NCBI GenBank assembly: GCA_031216445.1 | Contig: CM062200.1 | Span: 6,912,501-6,976,500, forward strand | Length of the DNA: 64,000 nucleotides | From: Lateolabrax maculatus | Lineage: Eukaryota; Chordata; Actinopteri; Acropomatiformes; Lateolabracidae | Reading direction: 5' to 3' | In this document: piece by piece, positions 1-11,800 of the stretch | How the letters are laid out: each line of letters begins with the position of its first letter | Position numbering within the stretch: the first letter of the stretch is position 1 | The notes under the pieces: model-generated | Database searches by the model: none | Told to the model about the DNA's origin: nothing | The model's input: only the letters and a program-made list of their open reading frames with translations | Translations under genes and position numbers: made by a program

Positions 1-1480
1 TGACTAAAAACAATTTATGCAATTAAAGCAGCCATTGTGTGGTGTGCCCCTGCACAGGTCACCAAAATGAGTGGTGTTTTTGAACCCTGAAGATGTCTTC
101 CCTTCCCTTCACAGGCCTCATATTGGTATGAGTGACACATCTCTCACTAGCCAGGCTGGAAGCCTTTTGATATGCGAGCGTGACCGAAACAGCTGCTCTC
201 AGTGCTCCGCTGTTCTTCCCAGTGTGGGCCAAAGCAGACCTGACATTTATCCAAGTACATCTTCATAGGGCATGACAATACCACTGAGGCGGTCATGTTG
301 TTTCACCCCACCCAGCACAAATCCCCCAGTTGGCTAATGTTGTTCTTCTAACCACAGATGTAAAATCACTGATAAGATCTCGTCTTTGCAGAAAACTCAC
401 CAGCTTAATTAACAGCTGGATTACTTGGATCCTGTAGCCATGGTGATGAGGGCAACTATTTATAGTATGAGCAGTGATTTATAGTGCGAGTACTTGACAA
501 AGAATTATATTCTTATTAGCAAGATGAACAGTTTCAATGCCCTGCCAGTATGTTGGGGGTAATGAAACTTGTAATTGTAGTATGGAATAAAATGATAAAA
601 GTTCAGTAAGGTTACATTTGGCATGTTTAATATAAACCTTCTAACCTACAACTACAATTTGGGCCTTCCTTGTAAGGATTTTATAATATTTAGTAGAGAC
701 AAAGGATGAATAAAAAACATTTTTTACATAGATAATAAAGTGTACACCTCTTCTAGTGAAGTGCTGGCTTGCAGATGCAGTAGATGTAAAAGAGAGCAGA
801 CGAAAGTTGCACACTCACAACTCTGATATAAAGTTTTTTTTATTATTATTATTCTATTGACATTTTCAAAGATATTGCTCTCCTTAGTTCCCCCATGATG
901 GCAATATGTGCCAAAACACTGATTTATAAAATTAAAAATAAAAAGATTGCCTCAGTGCTATGCATGAATGGCTTCCCCCTCCTTCCTTTAATGTCAGCCA
1001 ACTCCAATCGCATTTAACCATTAGAGGACATATTTACAAGTAACCAACATCAAGCCAAATTGCCCGAGCACTGCTGGATATTTGGTGACTTAATTGACTA
1101 AAGCCCTTTTTTCGCAGAGATTGCGCAATAACGCTGCGAAGAAGGTAATTAACACTGAACCAAACAACGGCGGCATTAAGCCGCTCCAGTTGTGATTTTA
1201 GACAGCATGCCGGTGTTCAGGAAGCAAAAAGGCATGAAGTGTAATGCACTTCTACACTGCTGCACTTTTACACTTTTTTTAGCTGTGTTGGCATTGTTAC
1301 TACCTTTGTTGCAAGCTAAAGGGGCTTAAGAATCTTCATAAACATTAAAGCAGACAATTTTGAGAACCAGGTTGGATTTTCAGGTCCTGACTCAGTATAA
1401 CAGTTTTAAGACACACATTTTAGTTTACATTGGGTTCCCTCCTTGGGCCCTGGTTCTTGTGTCTGAACTTTGCACTATAC
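1..1480. other. dock1 intron 12 (partial)
   Basis: No exon seen on either strand. AT-rich non-coding DNA. The one notable site is a perfect ATTGCGCAAT palindrome at 1120-1129. Confidence 0.85.
1120..1129. promoter_or_regulatory. Palindromic C/EBP-type site in dock1 intron 12
   Basis: ATTGCGCAAT is the ideal palindromic C/EBP bZIP site. It sits in a less AT-rich stretch (about 1100-1210) within AT-rich intron. The motif is read directly; any function is inference. Confidence 0.35.
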
Positions 1481-1560
1481 CTTGGCCCTTGTGATTGACC
1501 TCTTTGGCGGTGATAACTTTGTTGATGACTGTCTGGAGGAAGTCGTTCTCCCCTGCCACC
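1481..1560 (-). CDS. dock1: dock1 coding exon 12 (last in window)
   Basis: Residues about 352-378: VAGENDFLQTVINKVITAKE then VNHKGQ. Acceptor CACCCAG, donor GTATAG. The exit phase 1 expects the exon that begins with LWVTLKLL in DOCK1. That exon is not in positions 1-1480, so the gene continues past the left edge. Confidence 0.96.
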
Positions 1561-4500
1561 CTGGGTGAAAAACGGGAGATGTTCAGCTGCTTGTGGCGAA
1601 TGGCGTCATCCAACGCTAGCCTGCAGTATGCACACAACAGGCAAACACCACAAAGAAGAAGAGATGGCGGAGAAGGAGGACGAGGAGGAGGAGTGGGGCA
1701 GAAGAGCCACAAAGTGATGGTTGTGAGGAGGGGAGTGGGGTGAGAGAATCGGAGAGAAAGAGAGAGACACACCAAAGAGTGATGCGAATACCGTGACAGA
1801 CACAAAGCCGCTTGTTAGCAGTTAACAGTGAGGCAGGATGGGTAATGAAAGAAACACAGAGAAATCATCGTTTAGGAAATGATGGCCAGTCAGAATTTAT
1901 AGTGCCACTGCAGCAGTGGGAAGCTTGACCTTCCCACGGTCGGTCTTAAAATGTTTTCAAAGCGGGAAATTTTATACCCAAGGCTGTAGACTTCAGACTA
2001 TTCCCAATCCGAAACACGTATTCCCATTCTGCTTTAGTGAGAAAGCAAACTAAAACATAACATCATGTTTTGTTCTCCATAGGGCTTCAGGTGTAGATAT
2101 TACCAGATTGATTGAGATGAACGGAGCATAAGAAAGTAGCATATGTGATTTGGGAAGCACCACATGTGTGGCAGCTGTGAGAGAAACGTGTGCAGTGGGC
2201 GGGGATGGCATCTGCGGTACAGAGGACTCTTAACAAGCACAAAAAGAAGAGCATGGAGGAGAAGACAGTGGTGATGTCAGCATGGGGGAAGCAGTAAAGG
2301 ACCTCTGTCACTCAGACTGTCTTCAGTGCCTCATACCTTGAATCCAAAACCAATCCAAGCAAGGAAGTACAATAAGGGACAGCAGAAGTTCATTCACGGG
2401 ACAAAAAAAAACGTAAGACAACACCAACAAGGCAGGTTTTTCCTCAGATTTGCATTGGTTCAATTTTTGGAATGTATTTGAATCTAATTTGTATAAAAGA
2501 GTTGGACACAGCGGGATTTTCTGTCAATCAACTAATCGATCATTTCAATACAACATAGAATTTTGATACAAATGCATTATCTAAATGGAAGTTGGTTTGA
2601 TTCCAGACCACATGCCAGAGATGACGTCAACTCAATATCAGACTTATAATGAAGGAGGGAAAAAACAAGAACAACAAACTATTTCAGCAAGATTTCGATC
2701 TATTTACTCCATTTGTGAAAGCCATTTCCATTTCTGTTTGGATGCCAGGAGTCTATCCAAATTGCATCACTATGTCCAACCTTCCCTAAATGCCTCCTTC
2801 ACTTCCTGCCTCTGCTAGCCTTGAAAACATATTCTGAACTGCTATTTCAAAACCTAATAAGTTAAAATTCAGTGGCAAAAATTCACACTTGGACATAAAT
2901 AACCCCTCGTATATCCTGTTCTTCTCTTCACACTGGAAGGCTCTAATTTCCATGATTTATGCTCACAGATAAAACCGTTTAGTGGGGTGATCTGCCAGCT
3001 AAACTGCCTGAATCTGAAGCATTTCCAATTATGCAGGAAATCACGTTAAGGAAAAGGTTACTCTGGCTCTGTACGCAGTCCTATGAGAATGGCAGCAGTT
3101 AATGAGATTGCCTTAATTGAGTCAGCAGGGACTAGGGGAGCGCTACTGTCTTAAAAACCTCACTAATCAGGTGTCAAGGATTCAAGACTTTCAAACATTT
3201 TTAAAAATAAAACCGCTGTGTCTCTGACATACTCTATATATTCAAGATAATATAAGAATAATAATATTCAAAATAATGGAAATAAGTATAAAAGCAGAAA
3301 CTATATCAGCTTTGCCATTTTTGCAACATTTTCCCAAGCTTAAAGGAAAGTATGAATGTGTTTTATTTTGCTGAACCATCCACTTACGGCTGAAATGGGA
3401 TAAAGTGCTGCTTGTCCTCATCGTCCATTTTGCCCGTTATGATGTCAGTGACATCCATTACTGTGGAAAAACAAGGAGTGGGGGGTTAAAACATTCTCAA
3501 GGCCTGCAGAGTATAGCATGACTGCGACAAAGATACAGATAACTGCATGGTAAGCTACACCAGGGGGTGAAAAAGCAAACACTGGCTCTTCTTCACTGAG
3601 CACTACTTAATGCAGAGGATGATGTAAAAGCAAAGTCAAGTCAACAACTGCTGACCAACCCCAACCAGGCCCGAAACTTTCTACCAGGGAGGGCAGCGTA
3701 AGACTGCTTTTCAGGCTGGTGTTAAGTTATTATTTTAATTTCTTTTTATTTTCAGACACCAGTTACAGCAGTGTACAGAACTAGGCCCCAAGGTTTCTGT
3801 CACATTTTCCTTCCAACATATCCGCATCAATAAAGGATGTGCAGTCAACGGTCTTATGCTGAACAGTAGATTAGAGCAATGCTGCAGTTAGCAGTCTGAC
3901 AGTGTAATATTATACAAAACGGGGTGAATAATGAATGCAGCGTTTTCAAACACAAGATGCATCAACAGATTTTTGCTATATGCCGAGCGTGCAAATTCGA
4001 AGGTTGAGTTTGACCAAAGGTGAACTTTGACACCATAACAGGAAACGCACTCTTGAAGTGGCTCCAACTGAAGTGAATGAGAGATGGCGCAAATATTCAT
4101 GACAGCCCCTTTACCCTATTATCCTACAGGCCAAAGGTCAACATATAACAAATAAAAGGCTTTTATGTCTGTGTCTTTTAAATCTGCTCCTGTGTCTCTT
4201 AAATCTGCTTCTCCATCATGCTGTGTACCGCAGCATTGATGATGACCTCTAAAGATAAGCCATCATAAATCAGACTGTCATTTACCTTCCCCTTAAGTGG
4301 CACTGGCAAAAAGACACTGGAAGAGGGGCTTCATTTTCTCTGTTGGAGAACTGTGGGCAAAACGCCAATCTAATTAGTTTACGATACGCCTGGCAGCTTG
4401 CCAACAGGACATAAATCCAACTCTAATTCCTCTTTCTACTTTAGCTGGATATCTATGAATTTTAGCCACATTTACTCATCTGGGCAAGGACTTTGGCACA

Positions 4501-5282
4501 ATACTTAATTTGAACTGCAAGGCAAAACAATGGAACTGGTCTCAAGTTCTCTGTGACTTCGAAGTTCTGAGATAATCCGTGTCATTAAAAGGAAACCTCT
4601 GACTGCAGTATTACTACTCATGCCTCGCAGCTCTTTTTGGAATAACAGGTTATCACTGAGTCTCTGTGTAGTCTGCTTTACCTGCCACTCCAAAGGGTCT
4701 TCTCAGTCCTGATGTCAGCTTCTTGGTGTTGTTGTCTCGTAGCTCCATGCGCCCCACTCTGACAATCTGACACACAAAGCTGATCTTCTCTCTCTTCAGA
4801 TCTTCACTGCCTAAGTCCTGAGGAGGGAAAAAAAGAAAAAAGTTATGAAAAACTATTGCCGCTGCCTTAGAGACAATAACAATGAGATTGTACAATTTGG
4901 GATCAAAATCCCTTGGAAAATGCATCTTTTAGGCCACTGCCATGCTAGAGTGCACAACAACTCAATTAATAGCTCCTTCTTGGGTGAAGATGAGTTTGTG
5001 TTAAGGGCAAAATTGTTACCACAAACTGCTTCAGCAACATCTGTGATTGTGTCCACAGTTTCATTTCCTGTGGGCAATACCTTCCAAAACTAGCGAAGTG
5101 CTCCCAGCGGGTGCACGCTGACCCTTCTGCCCTTGGGCTTCCATTAGATAGAGGTGACTGCCTTGGTAAATACATACAGCAAGCCGGGCTCTTTCTGAGC
5201 TTAACAAATACAGGCTCTGCAAACAGGCTCCCACATGCCTCATAACATGGCTGAATAAACAGTGGGCTACCACAGGCGAGCG

Positions 5283-5342
<60 letters not shown>

Positions 5343-5762
5343 GACACACATACAAAAAGACACACATACAAAAAGACACACTCACCGTGAAGACTGCCCG
5401 CAGATTATGAAGCTGGTCTATGTCTTTCGCCAGACCTGAGCTCGACCATTTCACCAGGTAGTTTTCACTGTGCCGGAGAGATGATAGAAAAAGGCATCTC
5501 AGCAATTTCTCATATTCACATTGAAACATCTATGACTCTGTGAATTAAGGCACTTAGTTGAATTACATTAACTATAGTTTCCTTCAAGATTGCGGAAGCT
5601 TGAATGTTAATTCAGACACAGATCCACTTGGGAAACAAAATATATGAATGATGTTGGATGCAAAAGAAACATTCCACAGCAGAGCTGCTCTACTTCTGAT
5701 AATTTGCTGTCACAATCCCAAAACAATAGCAAATCCCTGGGCTTGTTCTGGTCACGTTCTTG

Positions 5763-5802
<40 letters not shown>

Positions 5803-8800
5803 TTACTAGTGTGTGTCCGTGTTTGTACTTTCTGATAGTTAACCATATATAAAGTATACGTCATCTCGACATATTATCTGGAACCTAAAGGGTGGTAATT
5901 TCAATCTTGTGTGTTTGAATGGAACATCTTAACTCATCATCACTCAATTTAGAAATACCAACAGTATTTGACCATGAGGAGTTACAATTGCTGTAAAAGC
6001 ATCTCCACTGTGTGAACTACAGTTTAATACAGAAGAATATGTGTAAGATATGCATTTAATTCTTCTGTTTATAGTTCAGACTGCTGTTATAGGCACAAGT
6101 ACATCATCTTAACAGTTTTCCACTAGCAACAGAAAGAAGCTTGGAGTTCAATTGTCAGTAGTAAGGTTATAGTAATAGGAAGGGTAAAAGATAAAACTGA
6201 AATTTCACAAGAAGCCAAAAGAAAATCTTAATTCTTTATCAAAACTGTGTTTATGAATGTAACTGAGTAGTTGCTTTGTAAAGCAAAGAAAGAAAGAAAG
6301 AAAAAAATAATAAGGACGAATAGAGAAAGAGTGAGACTGGGTTTACCTGATGAACTTGGACTCGACTGGGTCGTAGAGTGACATGAGCACCTCTGCGTCC
6401 TCACCGATCTTACACACCACATTCTTCAGAGTCACGAAGAGGGCAAATGACGGCGTGGAGGCAAACTTTGCTTGCCTGGTCAGATCAATATTCTGCTTCT
6501 GAGACTGTCAGAGGGAAACAGAGGTATTGCATTCAATATCTGGCAGTCTTTCGTAAGCTTTCTGTAACATGCAGGTAGACCTCAGGTCTGTGTGTGTTTG
6601 AGCAATGAGCCCAGGAGAAGATCGAAGGATCCCTGGGACAACATCAGTGTATGAAGAAAGACATACTGTACTTAGGTGTGGTTAGCAACTGCAGATTATT
6701 GAATATCTGCCACTGCATCAGTGTCTTTCTTAAAATTTAACAAGTTAAGAAGCAAGATTAAACAATGTCTATAAATCCATTAGAATTCATTATAATGTAT
6801 TCACCACTGGAATAAAAAGCCAAATCTCCAGAGCTGAATCTGCAGTAAAAGGTGGACTGATTGTGTGATACCCTGGACGCCCTTCAAAAATATGCTGGGG
6901 CCACATTATTAATATTTATCACGTTGAACTGGACACTTTCTTATTGCCCATGCATATGCAATAAAGACCTCTGGATGAAAAGGTCAGGTAAGATGAGACC
7001 ACATAACTGTAGGGCACTTAGCGTCTGGCACTCCTACATACTGCCAACTGACATTCAGGTGAGGGATGCCACTGATACGCCAAGTAAAATAGACAAGGAT
7101 CTGGCTGAGTTCCTGACTTTCTGAAGAAGCAGTCAGGCAGTTTTGTGCACCAGGAGTGGCATTTTCTCCTACATTCAGATCACACTGTTTACCATGTTCA
7201 TTCACACTGTGCACTAATGTGCTTTTACTTATCTTTGATATACTATAGGGTCTAAGAGGTAGGACCGGGTCCTCTCTATCTTTACCTTCTCCTCTTGAAT
7301 GCGGTCCTCAATTTGTTTGGAGGCTGCCTCATGTGCTCTGAACAGGCTGACGGTGCTGGTGAGCTCTGGGTCCAGTATGTTCCCATCTTTGTCTCTGACA
7401 ACCAGATCGAGATCCAAGTACCTTGCATAAAAATGGGGGAGAGTTAACGAGTGCCAGATTCCACCAACATGAAAACATAAAACAGCAAAGTGAGGGACAA
7501 GGTAAATATTGTGAAAAAGGAAATAGCACACATTAACTGTAAACTGCCATTCCCTTTGGCTTATTTTTTCCTCATTTAATATTCCCTCAGCTCCGCTGTT
7601 TTCATTCAAAGCTCCACTATTTTGTTCAACTCTTTCCTCAATGGAGGGAGTTAGTGCAGACACCAGCATGCTGCCAACATGCAGTCAATGTATTTCATCA
7701 GCTCATCGCTCCCTGCCTCTGCAGAGGCAGAAGCCATTTCTCTACCTGACCAAAGGTTTAAAGTTTCATCACAGAAGCAAAATGGAGCTTCATAATTTTC
7801 ATTTTGAACCGATTTTCTAGGCCCACTGCAGACACAGCAAGAGCTGTCATTTCATGATGGAATACGGTACGGTTTGCTGAAGCTAAATCCCTCCAGTTTG
7901 TCCTCACACTAAGTGATGACCTGTCATTTTCTATTGACTGACACTGCTGACCTATTCCAACAAGAGTCATTTTACCGGATAGATATGAGGATAAAGGGAT
8001 ATAAGCTGTGGGGAGGAAAGGACAAGGCTAAAAGCCTCTAAAGACTGGATCCTCACTTGTTGCCGTAGTCTATCTTGGAGGTGACTTTCTGTTTGAGCTC
8101 GGTGAGCTCGTCCTGCGGGAGGGTGCCGGATAGGATTTGGGAACGCCATTCGATGAGGTCGTATATCATGTCACGTACAGAGTTGAACATCTCGCGCTTG
8201 TCCCCCTGTCAGCGGAAACATACGGATCAACATCTGTACAGCTGAGACACAGGAAGACATTTAGAACGTCCAAGTGCTCTTGTGTCTGAACTGTTGACTG
8301 GTAACAGAACTTGCGAGTACTTTTAAATGTAAATATGTATGAAACGATTATTCATAAATTTTTCTATTTACTAATATTATTTTTTACATTTGTTAAGATA
8401 TGCGGAAAGGAATATTCAATAAACTTAATAATTAAAGATAACAAAATCTAATCTATTATTCTAAATTGTCACTATAAATAATAAAGCAAGTACACCAAAA
8501 CAAATCAAACTGAAATTAGGCAAAAACTGTCAAATATACATTTAAAAACATTTGCCTATAAAACATTAGCATGCATCTCTTTTACATATACAACAACACA
8601 TAAGCCAGTATCTGACATGAATGTGTGTGTGAGGACGGGCTTGCTTACCACATATAAGTCCCTCCATATTGTAGCCCACTCCCGCAGCGTGGTGGTGACC
8701 TCCTGAACCAGGGGCAGCTCAGTGGGAATGACCGTCTCCTTTTGCCTGCAGTGACAGTGAACAAATTTTATATAGTGATTCTGTGTCCTTTCTGCCCTTT

Positions 8801-11800
8801 CCTCTCCACACCAAGACAGTCAGTGTTAAACATGTTACCCATTATTGAAGTAAACTCATATTTATTTCACTGCTTTGTTCAAAAACCTTTTGTTATAATT
8901 CTATGAAAGAAAAAAAAAATCCGTTCTTCAAGGTTCTCAGCTGAATTCAAGGACTTTGATGTTTGGGGCTTCTCTTTTTTCTTGTCATGCAAGTGAAATC
9001 AAAGAAAACAGATCAAAACAAAACAATGCCACAAGTTGTACAACAACAAACTCGCTTGTCACATCATATCAGTGTATAAGTGCAGATCTTTCCACTGAAA
9101 CAACCTCGGAGGCTGCCTAGGCACAACTTACTTTTTATCTAGCCAACAAGCTTCTTAGTAGGTCAGGACAGTTTTCTATTCGAGTTTTGTTGCCATCCTC
9201 AGCTCTATGCATCTTAATTATAATCGCAATATTCATCCTAATACATAATAACAATTCAATAATCTTACATACAAATGCAACTTCTTGCTAGAGACAAAAA
9301 TATATATAAATTGAAATGTAACTCAAAAGTGGAAGTGGATAAGTACTAACCCACTGCCCTCGACTGTGGCCTCTTTCAGGTGTATATAGCAAGCAGGAAA
9401 TATGCCCTAGAAGAGGAAGAGGAAGAGATCACAGTGCAAACAACATTGTCTTATTATTATTAATGGGATGGAAGTTAACCTTAAGCCTAAAACTGAAGCT
9501 TTAAAGAGTAACTTCTTAGTCACAGATATGAGTGTGTAAAACCTTTGTTTACTCACCTTTTTGGATTTTCTCCTCAGCCGATGCCCTCTGTACCAGTCTA
9601 ACGGAGAACAGAATTATGTTAAATGTAAGCTGCTTCTCTTATACTTAGCACACAAGAATAAAACCACATAAAACTCAATACAGCATGCACTAGAGTTAAC
9701 TTTGTAACAAGGTTAACCCTTTTATTAATCAATATACAATAAAGAATGACATTTGAGTTGAAAGTAATAACACTGTAGCCCTGTTGCTACCGCCTGCATT
9801 TACAGGAACACACCATCGTAATCATTATTGCTAATATATGTATCTTATTGAACACATGTACAAAAATTTGACAAAGCAAAAGAGGTACTAGAGATGACAG
9901 GAGAATAATTCCCGACATTGGCGTGTCATCTCTGATCATGCGTGTCATCAGTGAGCCTGTTCTCACCTTCATATGTCTCAAGTATGTGCACTGTGTCTCC
10001 AATCTGCAGCGACAGCTCCTCCTCTCCCCGGGCATCGTAGTTATAGATTGCTGGAGAAAGAAGAGAGAGGACAATATAAGAGAAGGAGATATTACAGGAG
10101 GAGGAAAAAGGCAATAAAGCGTTTGGCTCCCTTGTGGCGCTAATTGTGTGCCATTGCAATGTGTAGGAGAGGCATCACACATCCACAGGATGTCCACCCA
10201 CACAGTCTGACGGTGGTCGGGCCTGGCACCATCAAGGCTGTTATATCAATATCAACACATTTCTACCACCCACTGAAAAGAAAACAAATAATGATGGAGA
10301 ATGCCAAAACAACAATAATGCCGATGGAAAACAGATTTGCTCAGAATTACAGGATGGAGAGCTTACGATGTTCTTAGGTGTTCTCAGGCCAAACAAACAG
10401 GTTACATGAAGATGCTTGTTTGGTTCTCTAGTCAACAATACAAAAGCTTCTTTTTGTCCGACCGTTGTATGGTAAATTAACAGGAATCAATAGAGCACAT
10501 TTCAGGGGCTCTCAAGTGGTTGGTAAATCACCGACATGTTCTAGCGAGTTAAATTGGAGATGCCAAAAGGAAAAGTGTGTTGGCAATCCAAAGTATAACA
10601 ATTCATTTAAGTGTAATGAATATGATTTTGTAACTACAAAACTGAACATAAAATCCTGTGTTTTCGAAACAACTAAAAGGACCAAAGCCCCATCCAAAAG
10701 GACGAATGTATATAGTACATAACTGTGGATAAATCTGATACACAGTAAGAATGTTTTGCAGTATTTCATGAAAACAATTTAAAACAAATAAATCTCTCCC
10801 GAGTGGCTTCAGAATATTCCTGGATTTGATCCAAAAGCAAATCACTCATTCCTTGGGCTTAACTTTCCACCAAATTTAATCAAAAACTGTTAACAAGTAT
10901 TTGCAATATCCTGCTAGCAAACAAAGAAACAAACAGAGAAAACAAATGGGCCAGAAAACAAAAATGTCCTTGGCACAAGTAAAAACCAGTAGTCAGTACC
11001 ACAGAAACAACTTTTCTTACCACATCGGTGGGCTCCATTTTCGTATAGAGCTACTGTTCATACGATGCAGGCTAGACCTCTCTGATGCCAGTGATTGAAC
11101 GGCCAACACACAGCATCTCACATCTTTTGTCAGAGCTCCATTCAACACGTCAAGGTCATGTTATAACCACAATAAAATCCTCAACTGGTGACACTTGTTC
11201 TCCCATTTAGTGAGAGGTGAACAACATGTCGCTGTCAAACCAGCCATGACCGACACCTGTCTTTGAGAAATCCTACATGGGCCCACGTGCACAAACACCC
11301 AATGCGCAATCTATACGCTGACAACATGACATGTGGCCGTGCTGAAGGGACGCCTGCAGGGAGAAATGACACAAGTGTGTGTCTGTGTGTGTGCATGCAT
11401 GTCCTGCAGAGGGAATGCTAGCAGGGCCACTTCGGCAGAGGTTTCCAAAGGTGAATGATGACTTAATTAAAAAAGACCCTCGCCGCAGGCTCTGGAGCCT
11501 TCCCAGCATGCTGATGGTACATCAAGTGAATCAACCGTTTTCTCCCACAGTGACCTGCCATCACAGGAGCTGATTACATTTCATTACCATATCAGGCAGC
11601 ACACAGCAATGTTTTTTTTTTTTTTGGTTACCATTTAGCTTTTAAAGTTGTTATGGTGGACAATTATCTAGGACAAAGTATTTCTGTTTTTGTTGCTTCT
11701 GCTACTGGGGTGAAATTGTTTTATGTATTCTACTCCCACACAGGAATCTTTCCTGTAATAGATCATCTGAAAGTAAGTGAAGTCAACTGTTTTCTTTTTG

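Larger units (their letters stand above)
4818..5385. other. dock1 intron 9
   Basis: Holds the long (CA)n tract at 5284-5340 and a duplicated 16-base unit beside the exon 9 donor. Long cysteine/valine-rich open frames here are only the translated dinucleotide repeat. Confidence 0.85.
5468..6346. other. dock1 intron 8
   Basis: 0.9 kb intron. It contains a (GT)n microsatellite at 5766-5800 and an (AAAG)n tract at 6285-6307, and is otherwise featureless. Confidence 0.8.

Noticed and set aside
2521..2557. Possible further end fragment of the TIR repeat family
   Set aside because: Too short (AATCAACTAATCGATCATTT) to tell from chance AT-rich sequence.
4966..5529. 187-codon minus-strand frame with long Cys-Val repeats
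   Set aside because: Translation of the CA microsatellite plus read-through of dock1 exon 9.
7229..7669. 146-codon frame on the minus strand
   Set aside because: Only its central part is coding (dock1 exon 7); the ends are intron.
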